Of a stretch of 64,000 nucleotides of DNA, positions 18,143 through 26,048 are shown one piece after another; position 1 is the stretch's first letter, and each line of letters starts with the position of its first letter. The stretch is taken from NCBI RefSeq assembly GCF_900128485.1, contig NZ_LT635859.1, positions 206,848 to 270,847 on the forward strand, written 5' to 3'. The notes beneath the pieces are model-generated. The model was not told where the DNA came from. It saw only the letters and a program-made list of their open reading frames with translations, and did no database searches. The DNA comes from Duodenibacillus massiliensis (GTDB lineage: Bacteria > Pseudomonadota > Gammaproteobacteria > Burkholderiales > Burkholderiaceae_F). The position numbers were made by a program, and so were the translations under genes.

Positions 18143-19061
18143 ACCCGAGCGTTTTAAGGGCCTTTACGTCGTCGCTCCAGCCGCGCCGCACACGCACCCA
18201 GACCTGCAGATGCACGTGTTTGCCGAGCATCTTTTCAATATCGATGCGTGCAAGCCTTCCGATTTCGCGCAGTTTTGCGCCGCCCTCACCGATCACAATC
18301 GGTTTGTGGCTTTCGCGCTCAACAATAAGGCACGCGTCAATCTGCGCTTCCTTGTCGTCCTCCTGCCAGCGCTCGATCGTCACCGCGACGCCGTAGGGAA
18401 GTTCGTCCCCTAAAAGGCGAAACGCCTTTTCGCGGATCGTTTCGGCGGCGAGATACCGCGGCGACCGGTCGGTGTAGAGATCCGGATCAAAGTAAGGCAC
18501 GGACTCAGGAAGCAGTTTTTTCACTTCGTCCACCACTTCATCGAGCCGCTTATTTTTTTCCGCCGACACCGGCACAATCGCCGCAAACGGAAACTTCTGC
18601 ATCGATTCGGCCATCAGGGGCAGGAGCCTATCGCGGTCCTTGACCTGATCGATCTTGTTTAACACAAGAATGACGTTTGTCTGCTTGGGGTTTAAAAGCC
18701 GCAGGACGTTCACATCCTCGGCTTTCCAGCCCTGTGCGTCAATCACAAAGAGAACGGCGTCAACTTCCGAGAGGGTATTTCGCACCGTACGGTTCATGCG
18801 GCTTAAAAGCTGCGAGTTGTAGCGCGACTGAAACCCGGGCGTATCCATGAAGATTAACTGGGCATCGGGGTAGGTGACGACACCCAATACGCGGTCACGC
18901 GTGGTCTGCGGTTTTTTGCTCGTAATCGAGACCTTTTCACCGACGATCGCGTTAATTAATGTGGATTTACCGACGTTGGGACGCCCGATCACCGCCACAT
19001 AGCCGCAGTGAAAGGCGGGCTTTGCGTCTGTTTCAGACACGGGATGATTGCTTTGCGTCAT
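18135..19061 (-). CDS. era: GTPase Era
   Basis: A 308-residue GTPase that binds the 3' end of 16S rRNA and assists 30S maturation. G1 GRPNVGKST, G3 DTPGF, G4 NKID, and a C-terminal KH domain with VIGEGGAKLREIGRLARIDIEKMLGK are present. AAGGAGAG precedes ATG 19061. It follows rnc by 10 bp, the usual rnc-era coupling. Confidence 0.97.
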   Translation of the reverse strand: MTQSNHPVSETDAKPAFHCGYVAVIGRPNVGKSTLINAIVGEKVSITSKKPQTTRDRVLGVVTYPDAQLIFMDTPGFQSRYNSQLLSRMNRTVRNTLSEVDAVLFVIDAQGWKAEDVNVLRLLNPKQTNVILVLNKIDQVKDRDRLLPLMAESMQKFPFAAIVPVSAEKNKRLDEVVDEVKKLLPESVPYFDPDLYTDRSPRYLAAETIREKAFRLLGDELPYGVAVTIERWQEDDKEAQIDACLIVERESHKPIVIGEGGAKLREIGRLARIDIEKMLGKHVHLQVWVRVRRGWSDDVKALKTLGYD

Positions 19062-19071
19062 CGCACTCTCC

Positions 19072-19782
19072 TTACGATTTTACGGCCTGCAGTTTCGCGA
19101 GCACCGCCGCTGCCGCCATCTGCTCGGCGGCGCGCCGGCTCTTACCCTCACCCTCACAGGTCACCGCCGGATTTTCAATCACGCAGGCACAGCGAAACGT
19201 CTGATTGTGCGCTGCACCCGTCGTGGTGATCACGCGGTATTCAGGGAGCTTCATGTGCGCAGCCTGCAGAAATTCCTGCAGCTGCGTTTTGGCGTCTTTG
19301 GCAAAGCGCTCGGGTGTGACGTTCCCGGCCGCAAGAATCGGCTCATAAAGCCGCAGAATCACGCGCTGCGCGGCTTCAAAGCCGCCGTCCAGAAACACCG
19401 CGCCGAAAACCGCCTCACAGGCGTCCGCAAGAATCGAAGGGCGCTTGGCGCCCCCCGTTTTGAGTTCGCCTTCACCCAAGCGGATAAAGCTTCCGATATC
19501 AATTTCAGCGGCGATTTCGTCCAACGTCTTTTCGCAGACGAAATTGGCGCGGGTGCGCGAGAGCACCCCTTCGGTGTAGTGCTTGTCTCTTAAAAAAAGC
19601 GCGTGCCCCACCACACAATTTAAAACCGAGTCCCCGAGAAACTCGAGCCGCTCGTTGTGTTCGGCACCGAAACTTCTGTGCGTGACCGCGCGCACCAAAA
19701 GCGCGCGCTTTTTAAACGTGTAGCCGATTCTCTCTTCCAGAACCGAGAGATCAAGAAGCACACGACGCGCAGGCATCGACAT
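19072..19782 (-). CDS. rnc: Ribonuclease III
   Basis: A 236-residue double-strand-specific endoribonuclease processing rRNA and mRNA. It has the signature HNERLEFLGDSVLN, the second acidic site ADACEAVFGAVFLDGG, and a C-terminal double-stranded RNA-binding domain (AKTQLQEFLQ...GKSRRAAEQMAAAAVL). GGGGAGG lies 4-5 bases before ATG 19782; a second ATG two codons on is possible. It is encoded between lepB and era as in most proteobacteria. Confidence 0.97.
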   Translation of the reverse strand: MSMPARRVLLDLSVLEERIGYTFKKRALLVRAVTHRSFGAEHNERLEFLGDSVLNCVVGHALFLRDKHYTEGVLSRTRANFVCEKTLDEIAAEIDIGSFIRLGEGELKTGGAKRPSILADACEAVFGAVFLDGGFEAAQRVILRLYEPILAAGNVTPERFAKDAKTQLQEFLQAAHMKLPEYRVITTTGAAHNQTFRCACVIENPAVTCEGEGKSRRAAEQMAAAAVLAKLQAVKS

Positions 19783-19801
19783 AAAACCTCCCCTTCTGCG
19801 G

Positions 19802-20692
19802 TTAACGGAAGAAACCGATACGGCTCATATCGCCGAAATTGGCCCAGATCAGAAACGCCCGGCCCACAAGGTAGCTGTCGGGCACCACACCCCAGTAGCG
19901 GCTGTCTTCGCTGTTGTCGCGGTTGTCGCCCATCATGAAGTAGTGGCCTTCGGGAACCTTGCAGACAAAGCCGTTGGAGTAGTACTTGCAGGACTCAAGC
20001 GCCCGGTCGTAAGGGGTGCCCCTTAAGCCCATCGGCGCGCGCTCGTCAACAGCCATGATGTGCGTGACGTCACCGAGCGTCTCCTCACGCTCAGAAAGCG
20101 TCACGAGCGTATCGGAATCGACCCAGTCGCCCAGGATCTTCTGCGGCATTTCCTTGCCGTTTACCATAATCTTTTTGTTCACGTAAGTCACGGTGTCACC
20201 GGGCAGGCCCACCACGCGCTTAATGTAGTCAACCTGCGTGTCCATCGGATAGCGGAAGACCACAACGTCACCGCGCTTGGGAGTCCCCACCTCGAGAACC
20301 TTGGTGCCGAGAACCGGGAGCCTTACGCCGTACTCGTACTTATTCACCAGAATAAAGTCGCCGATGTGAAGGGTCGGGAGCATCGAGCCCGAGGGAATGC
20401 GGAAGGGCTCAAACAAAAAGGAGCGCAGCAAAAAGACGATACAAATAACCGGGAAGAGACCGGCCGTGTAATCAATCCACCAGGGCTCACGCAGGGCGCC
20501 CGCCGCAATGCGGCTTCGCTCCTGCAGCACCACGGGTTCACCCCGATCCACAGCCTCGCGGTTGGCGGCATCAAAGTCGTCCGTAAGGCGCTTAGCTTCA
20601 GCCTTACGCTTTTTGGCCCAGACAAGTTTGTCGCAGACCCACATCACCCCGGTAAAGACCGTGAGCAGAAAAAGAATGAGAGCAAAGTTCAT
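19802..20692 (-). CDS. lepB: Signal peptidase I
   Basis: A 296-residue membrane-anchored serine protease removing signal peptides at the periplasmic face. It has one N-terminal helix (FALILFLLTVFTGVMWVCDK), a second hydrophobic segment (AGLFPVICIVFLLRSFLF), catalytic Ser in PSGSMLPTL, catalytic Lys in DYIKRVVGLPGDTV and box E GDNRDNSEDSRYWG. It normally follows lepA directly; here a 1.6-kb IscB element lies between them, ending within 20 bp of the lepB start. Confidence 0.97.
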   Translation of the reverse strand: MNFALILFLLTVFTGVMWVCDKLVWAKKRKAEAKRLTDDFDAANREAVDRGEPVVLQERSRIAAGALREPWWIDYTAGLFPVICIVFLLRSFLFEPFRIPSGSMLPTLHIGDFILVNKYEYGVRLPVLGTKVLEVGTPKRGDVVVFRYPMDTQVDYIKRVVGLPGDTVTYVNKKIMVNGKEMPQKILGDWVDSDTLVTLSEREETLGDVTHIMAVDERAPMGLRGTPYDRALESCKYYSNGFVCKVPEGHYFMMGDNRDNSEDSRYWGVVPDSYLVGRAFLIWANFGDMSRIGFFR

Positions 20693-20719
20693 AGAAATTC
20701 CGCGAGGAAACCCGCGTCT

Positions 20720-21997
20720 TCAGACGCGGGAGGAATCGCGGCCCTCCTTTCTCAGTTCAGTTAAAAACATCTTTCGCTGCTCAAGAAGCGAAAGTTTCTT
20801 GTAGGAAATACCGGCAGAAATCTTTGTACCGTCCAGACGGCGCACATCGAATGCACCCGAGGAGCGTCTGCCAAAAATAAAGCCGACTTCCCCTTTGCAC
20901 AGCACCTTGTCAAAGAGCCTGAAGCCGTGCACTAGGTACGGAGCCTGATGGCGCTTGCGCACACCGCCTTTGAGAATCGTCAGCTTGTGGATCTGGCGAT
21001 TGTGGCGGCGCGTCTGTTTCTGAAACAGGTATTCGCCCCGACGTTTTGCGTCGAGGACGCCAGCAATGCAGAAAGCGTCCGCGCAATGCGTCTTTGGCAA
21101 GCCCGCGACGATGCGCTTGTGTTTTGTCAGATACCCGTAGGTATTCGTGACAGGCAATTCGGGATGGCGCTCGCGCAGGCGGTTGAGCACCGTCCAACGC
21201 ATGATGCCCATGAAAGTCTCTGCCCTGAAAGAAGCGCCGCGCCGGGGACTGAACTGCTTCAACTTGCCTGCGTGATACGCCTTGTGGCACGTCTCGCACA
21301 GTGTGATGAGGTTGCCCGGCGCGTCGCCTCCCGTTTTCCGACTCTCAATGTGATGCACGTTGAGAATCAGATCTTTCGATCTGCCTTTGCAGGCTTGGCA
21401 AACGTGACCGTCGCGGAACAGCACATATTCGCGCACGTTCCAAAAGCCAAGCTGCTCGCCCTGCTGATAGCCTTCGCCTTCAATCTCCGGGTTTTTGATC
21501 TTCTGAATGTCGAAGGATGCGGTTTCAATCACGATTTTGGTGATCGGAAGCACTCGGCAAACCGCTTCAATGCGCGATATGTGCGCCTGAATGCGGTTCT
21601 CCACGGACGGCGCAAGCCAGCCCTTGTGCTTTGATCGAACGCGATTGTCAAAACGCGGCGCACGGTAGCGGGTCTTGTGGTTGCGTCGGGAGCGGCGAAG
21701 TGCCAAGCGATCCGAGAGCAAGCCCGTCACGTCCTGCCGCAGTTCGACCTCGGAAGCCAACAACTCTTCCTTGGCGGTCGTTGCGCTCAGGCCGACGTGC
21801 TTGTAGCCCGCATCCACACCCAAGCTGATCGGCTGCTTGGTTTCGCCCGTCGGCACCGTCAGTTGAATCACAAAGGGCGTTCGGCGCACAGGCACGGCCT
21901 TCCCGGCTCGAAGGAGCTTACGCGCCTTGGGCGGGGAGCACGGCATGAGCGGTTGCCCGCGCATATTCAACACAAAAACTTTCAAAGTGTTCTCCAT
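20720..21997 (-). CDS. iscB: IscB, RNA-guided HNH/RuvC endonuclease
   Basis: A 425-residue protein with the RRXRR/PLMP N-terminal domain (RGQPLMPCSPPKARKLLRAG, residues 13-32), RuvC-I ISLGVDAGYKHVG (Asp62), an Arg-rich bridge helix (about 98-119), RuvC-II KIVIETASF (Glu158), an inserted HNH domain (CQAC 200-203, VHHIES with His215/His216, CETCH 234-238) and RuvC-III KTHCADAFC (His304, Asp307). All catalytic residues are present, so it should be an active omega-RNA-guided nuclease, the class ancestral to Cas9. ATG 21997 is used; the frame is open 30 codons further into the presumed omega RNA. Transcription could come from lepA readthrough. Confidence 0.93.
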   Translation of the reverse strand: MENTLKVFVLNMRGQPLMPCSPPKARKLLRAGKAVPVRRTPFVIQLTVPTGETKQPISLGVDAGYKHVGLSATTAKEELLASEVELRQDVTGLLSDRLALRRSRRNHKTRYRAPRFDNRVRSKHKGWLAPSVENRIQAHISRIEAVCRVLPITKIVIETASFDIQKIKNPEIEGEGYQQGEQLGFWNVREYVLFRDGHVCQACKGRSKDLILNVHHIESRKTGGDAPGNLITLCETCHKAYHAGKLKQFSPRRGASFRAETFMGIMRWTVLNRLRERHPELPVTNTYGYLTKHKRIVAGLPKTHCADAFCIAGVLDAKRRGEYLFQKQTRRHNRQIHKLTILKGGVRKRHQAPYLVHGFRLFDKVLCKGEVGFIFGRRSSGAFDVRRLDGTKISAGISYKKLSLLEQRKMFLTELRKEGRDSSRV

Positions 21998-21999
21998 TG

Positions 22000-22281
22000 A
22001 CGGATACCTCACGGGCTCCGTCTGCTCGACCTTGCGGTCGGTGGTGATCCTTCGCCAATGTTGGAAGGGGTTTGTTGTCTGAAGCACCGCTCCTACCTCT
22101 CAGAGCTTTTAACCGCAGACCGCAGAGCGCGGGACTAGGATCGACATCCCGCGGTGCCTGTTTGCGTCCCGTCTTGCGACGGAACGGATTCCCAACCAAC
22201 GGAGTCCGTCCGAAAACGGACTGAGGCTAGTCAACCAAGACTTGTTGCCAAGCCTCTGACTTCAGTCAGGGGTAGTTGACT
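22000..22281 (-). ncRNA. Presumed omega RNA (HEARO-type) of iscB
   Basis: IscB guide RNAs are encoded immediately upstream of iscB, and this non-coding stretch on the same strand is densely structured. Hairpins include TGACT/AGTCA (about 22254-22272), GTCCG/CGGAC with a TTTT loop (about 22208-22221), CCGTC/GACGG with a GCAA loop (22169-22182), and CGCGGGA/TCCCGCG (22128-22153). The first conserved-looking bases are GTCAACTACCCC at 22270-22281. The guide would be the host bases directly 5' of them, meaning the end of lepA. Boundaries are approximate. Confidence 0.65.
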
Positions 22282-22295
22282 GTCGTGGGCCCGAA

Positions 22296-24092
22296 TTATT
22301 TCTTGTCATCAACCTGAAGGATGGCGAGGAAGGCTTCCTGCGGAATTTCCACGCTTCCCACCTGCTTCATGCGCTTTTTGCCGGCCTTTTGCTTTTCCAG
22401 AAGCTTCTTCTTACGCGTGATGTCGCCGCCGTAGCACTTCGCAAGCACATTCTTGCGCAAAGCCTTCACGTTTTCGCGGGCAATAATGTTTCCGCCGATT
22501 GCTGCCTGTATCGCCACGTCATACATCTGACGCGGGATGAGCCCGCGCAGACGCGTCACGATGTCACGGCCGCGGCTTACCGCATTGGTGCGGTGCACGA
22601 TGGAACTTAAAGCGTCCACGCGGTCGCCGTTAATGAGCATGTCGACTTTGACGACGTCAGACGCCCGGTATTCCTTGAACTCATAGTCCATCGAGGCGTA
22701 ACCGCGGGTGATGGACTTCATGCGGTCAAAGAAGTCAAGCACGATCTCCGCCAAGGGCAACTCGTAGGTGAGATGCACCTGGCGGCCGTGGTAGGCCATA
22801 TTGATCTGAATACCGCGCTTTTCCTGACAAAGCTTCATCACCGCGCCCACGTAATCGTTGGGGACGAAAATCGTCACGGTGTCAATGGGCTCGCGGATTT
22901 CAGCAATCTTATCAACGGGCGGCAATTTACTCGGGTTTTCCACCCGAACGACTTCGCCGTTTGTCATCAGCACTTCGTACACAACGGACGGGGCCGTCGT
23001 GATGAGGTCCATGTCGTATTCGCGCTCAAGACGCTCCTGCACAATGTCCATGTGCAGTAAGCCCAGAAAGCCCGCGCGGAAACCAAAGCCCAAGGCCTGA
23101 GAGACTTCCGGCTCGAACTTCAAAGCCGCGTCGTTAAGCTGCAGCTTTAAAAGTGCCTCACGCAGCGCGTCGTACTGGTTGGACTCCACCGGGTAAAGAC
23201 CAGCAAAGACCTGGGGCTTGACTTCCTTAAAGCCGGGCAGGGGTTCAGAGGCCGGTTTCTGAGCGCTTGTGATCGTGTCGCCGACGCGCGCGTCTTTGAG
23301 TTCCTTGATGCCCGAAACGACAAAGCCCACTTCGCCGGGTTTGAGGCACTCACGCTGCTTAGCTTTCGGTGTAAAGACACCGACCTGCTCCACAAGGTGC
23401 TGAGCGCCCGTTGCCATCAGCATCACCTTGTCCTTGGGACGGATGACGCCGTTTACCACACGCACCAGGGTCACGATACCGACGTAGTTATCAAACCAGC
23501 TGTCGATGATCAAGGCCTGCAGGGGCGCGTTTTCATCGCCCTTGGGGGGCGGAATATCCGAAACAATGCGCTCGAGGATGTCTTCCACACCCATGCCGGT
23601 TTTCGCTGAACAAGGAATGGCGTCGGTGGCATCAATCCCGATCACGTCCTCGATTTCTTCTTTGGCCGCGTCGGGATTGGCGCTGTTTAAGTCCATCTTG
23701 TTTAAAACAGGGACGACTTCAACACCCAAGTCAATCGCGGTGTAGCAGTTTGCAACCGTCTGGGCTTCCACGCCCTGGGTGGCGTCGACCACGAGAAGCG
23801 CCCCTTCGCAGGCCGAAAGCGAGCGGCTTACCTCGTAGGAAAAGTCCACGTGCCCCGGGGTATCGATGAGGTTTAACTCATAGGTCTTGCCGTCTTTGGC
23901 ACGGTACTTAAGGGAGGCCGTCTGCGCCTTAATCGTGATGCCGCGCTCGCGCTCGAGATCCATGCTGTCCAAAACCTGCTCGCTCATTTCACGTGCGGTC
24001 AAACCGCCGCAGGTTTGGATCAGGCGGTCGGCAAGCGTACTTTTGCCGTGGTCGATGTGCGCAATAATGGAAAAGTTACGGATATTGTCCAT
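22296..24092 (-). CDS. lepA: Elongation factor 4 (LepA)
   Basis: A 598-residue ribosome-associated GTPase affecting elongation and initiation. G1 [15 protein letters not shown]3 DTPGHVDF, G4 NKMD, EF-G-like domains, and the LepA-specific C-terminal domain ending [29 protein letters not shown]. The frame continues 38 codons upstream, but ATG 24092 gives [18 protein letters not shown], the standard start; the ribosome site is weak. It heads the lepA-lepB-rnc-era-recO-pdxJ-nagZ series. Confidence 0.97.
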   Translation of the reverse strand: MDNIRNFSIIAHIDHGKSTLADRLIQTCGGLTAREMSEQVLDSMDLERERGITIKAQTASLKYRAKDGKTYELNLIDTPGHVDFSYEVSRSLSACEGALLVVDATQGVEAQTVANCYTAIDLGVEVVPVLNKMDLNSANPDAAKEEIEDVIGIDATDAIPCSAKTGMGVEDILERIVSDIPPPKGDENAPLQALIIDSWFDNYVGIVTLVRVVNGVIRPKDKVMLMATGAQHLVEQVGVFTPKAKQRECLKPGEVGFVVSGIKELKDARVGDTITSAQKPASEPLPGFKEVKPQVFAGLYPVESNQYDALREALLKLQLNDAALKFEPEVSQALGFGFRAGFLGLLHMDIVQERLEREYDMDLITTAPSVVYEVLMTNGEVVRVENPSKLPPVDKIAEIREPIDTVTIFVPNDYVGAVMKLCQEKRGIQINMAYHGRQVHLTYELPLAEIVLDFFDRMKSITRGYASMDYEFKEYRASDVVKVDMLINGDRVDALSSIVHRTNAVSRGRDIVTRLRGLIPRQMYDVAIQAAIGGNIIARENVKALRKNVLAKCYGGDITRKKKLLEKQKAGKKRMKQVGSVEIPQEAFLAILQVDDKK

Positions 24093-24250
24093 AGCAGAAC
24101 GTGTCGGTACGACACCGTCTAAAAAGATACGGCCAAAGTCTCGTGCGAAAATCCTGAGCAAGTCAGGACAGCACTTCTCGCACCAAGCTTCGGCTACTGA
24201 AAACAACTTATTTTAGCAAAGGAAACAGACGTTTCCGCAGAATCTTTCTC

Positions 24251-24315
24251 TGTCAAAATTCTTCAGCACGCTGAAGAATTTTGCGTCATTTTTCTTCATC
24301 GTAATGAAGATTTTT
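24251..24315. repeat. 65-bp direct repeat, copy at the ATPase 3' end
   Basis: Aligns without gaps to 25485-25549 with 53 of 65 bases identical by eye. It contains two 16-bp palindromes: CTTCAG-CACG-CTGAAG (24261-24276, extending to 12-bp arms at 24255-24282) and CTTCAT-CGTA-ATGAAG (24294-24309), starting 33 bp apart. The second lies in the last codons of the ATPase gene. Confidence 0.85.
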
Positions 24316-25485
24316 GTCATCCGACAATCTCTTTCCGCCCTCATCGTCAAAGAGCGGGCTTCTGATGTCTTTGGGTGTGACCAGATAGAGATTCGCGTCC
24401 TTAAAGGCACTCAAAAATTCACTCTTTCCCTTTACAGGTGCCGTGGGCGAGAGTTTGCACTCAAAAGCATTGATTTTCTTGGGACCAACCTCCACCAAAT
24501 CGATCTCCCGGGGCGAGCGGCCGGTGGTACGCCAGAAATAAACCTCAGTGAGGTCCCTTAACTGGCTATGCAGCTTAATGCGCTCCATATAGAAGAAGTT
24601 TTCCCAAAGCGCCCCCGCATCTTCGCGTGAAGACAAAGGATCAAAGTTTTTGATGACGGCGTTACGGATCCCGGTGTCGCAGAAGTAGATCTTGCGCCCT
24701 TTTTTTAAGGCATTGCCGGGATTGCGTGAGTACGACGGACAAACCTTCACAATGAAACACTCTTCAAGCAGCCTCACATACTGTTCCACCGTGTTGCGGG
24801 CAAGTCCCACTTCGCGAGCGAGTCCGTCAAAAGAAACTTCAGATCCGATGTTTAATGCAAGGTGCTTGACGAGGTTTTCAAAAGGCAGCGGCATTCTTAC
24901 CCCCGCCAAAGCAAAAAGATCTTTAAAAAGGAGTGAGTCCACGTAATCCGTGAGCGTATCGGCCGCCTCCTCCGGCTTGTTGCAGACTTCCGGAAAGAGC
25001 CCGTAGACCATATGCCAGCCAAGATTCTGAATGGTCTTTCCTTTGCCGCGAGACTGCGCGAGCTCTCTTAAGGACAAAGGCCAGAGCTGCCGGGTCACGA
25101 GCCGCCCCATGGCAGATTCCTTGACGCCCGCGGCAAGCGTAAGCGCCGAAGACCCGGTGACGAATATCGCCGTGGGCTCCTTAAGCGTTTCGTTCATGTC
25201 CACGAGCCGCTTTAACGTGAGTCCGATATCGGGGATGCGCTGCGCCTCATCAATCACCAGAAAGCGGGTGCGCGTGAGAAGCGCCTTGACGTCAGCTGCG
25301 GAATTCAGACGCAGCATCTCGCGGTCATCGGGTTCGTCACCCGAATACCAAACCACGTCTTCGTCTTTGAGAAGCTCCCGCAGTACCGTTGTCTTGCCGG
25401 TTCGGCGTGCGCCGTAAATCACCACGGCTTTGGGCGGCGTCTGCCGCATAAGATCCTCTGCAATTGTCCGCTTGATGTAAGTCAT
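24286..25485 (-). CDS. AAA+ ATPase with C-terminal DUF4143 domain
   Basis: A 399-residue protein of the ATPase family with an AAA_14 core and a DUF4143 domain. Walker A GARRTGKTTV (25-34), Walker B RFLVIDEAQRI (about 93-103), sensor FVTGSSALTL, a helix-turn-helix-like stretch SFDGLAREVGLARNTVEQYVRLL, and a C-terminal EIDLV...NAFECK arrangement resembling the PD-(D/E)XK nuclease fold. The biological role of the family is unclear. The gene begins at base 1 of one direct repeat and ends inside the other, so gene plus one repeat forms a unit. A truncated relative lies at 48923-49420. Confidence 0.85.
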   Translation of the reverse strand: MTYIKRTIAEDLMRQTPPKAVVIYGARRTGKTTVLRELLKDEDVVWYSGDEPDDREMLRLNSAADVKALLTRTRFLVIDEAQRIPDIGLTLKRLVDMNETLKEPTAIFVTGSSALTLAAGVKESAMGRLVTRQLWPLSLRELAQSRGKGKTIQNLGWHMVYGLFPEVCNKPEEAADTLTDYVDSLLFKDLFALAGVRMPLPFENLVKHLALNIGSEVSFDGLAREVGLARNTVEQYVRLLEECFIVKVCPSYSRNPGNALKKGRKIYFCDTGIRNAVIKNFDPLSSREDAGALWENFFYMERIKLHSQLRDLTEVYFWRTTGRSPREIDLVEVGPKKINAFECKLSPTAPVKGKSEFLSAFKDANLYLVTPKDIRSPLFDDEGGKRLSDDKNLHYDEEK

Positions 25486-25549
25486 GTCAAAATTCTTCAG
25501 TACGATGAAGATATTTTACGCAATTTCTTTCATCGTATTGAAGATTTTT
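25485..25549. repeat. 65-bp direct repeat, copy at the ATPase 5' end
   Basis: Partner of 24251-24315. It contains CTTCAG-TACG-ATGAAG (25495-25510) and TTTCAT-CGTA-TTGAAG (25528-25543), again 33 bp apart. Lying directly upstream of the ATPase start codon, it could serve as an operator or be bound by the ATPase itself. Confidence 0.85.
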
Positions 25550-26048
25550 TCACCGAACCGGATCGCCGTCCGGCATCGCCCCCGGTCATCCGGTTGGTCT
25601 CCGGCATCCAAAAAGCCACAAAACCGCCGATAAAACACATCAAAAGCTATGCTTCCCTTTTTGCGCGATCTAATCGAAAAGGATTAGTCTTTTTTCAGAA
25701 ATTAATCCTTTTTTAACGATCCCGCCCTATCCCATTGTGCGTACGACGTCGAAGGCCCTTTCGCGGCCGATTTTCAAAAAAGTCCCGCCGTTATTGCCTA
25801 TTCGGGCATCCTCCTACTGAAAAGAACTAACGTTATTCATAAAAAGAATAGCGAAAATCCTTTTAAAACATGCTCCGTCAGAACGATTGACGCTCTTCTG
25901 AAATTTCTTGAAACTAGCCGCCGACACGCGAAAAAGGGCCTTGTCTGAAAGGTCCTTTCACGCCAAAACGAATAGTGCGGACAGGCGGGCTTAACGGCAC
26001 CGACCTCAGGTCCGTGCAGTAACCCTTACCTGAATTCAGGAGAGATCC
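25550..26048. promoter_or_regulatory. 500-bp intergenic region before the formate dehydrogenase genes
   Basis: No gene was found. The region holds an A/T-rich 10-bp inverted repeat AAAAGGATTA (25677-25686) / TAATCCTTTT (25703-25712) with a 16-base loop, a further AATCCTTTT at about 25855, and a GGAGAG ribosome site at 26040. A promoter must lie here, but no clear sigma70 pair, FNR box or sigma54 site could be called with confidence. TTGACG near 25886 is a possible -35. Confidence 0.45.

Larger units (their letters stand above)
20700..22281 (-). mobile_element. IscB element (IS200/IS605 superfamily, no tnpA) in the lepA-lepB operon
   Basis: The unit comprises a structured leader of about 280 bp (22000-22281), iscB, and an end hairpin with perfect 9-bp arms CCCGCGTCT/AGACGCGGG (20711-20730) overlapping the last iscB codons. 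It lies between the lepA stop (22296) and lepB start (20692), in the operon's orientation. No Y1 transposase gene accompanies it, so any movement needs one in trans. Exact ends were not proven and would need an empty site from a relative. Confidence 0.8.

Noticed and set aside
24251-25549. CRISPR array from the repeated CTTCA/TGAAG palindromes
   Set aside because: Only four imperfect copies in two pairs, separated by a gene, with no spacers of uniform length and no cas genes. No CRISPR array was seen anywhere in the window.
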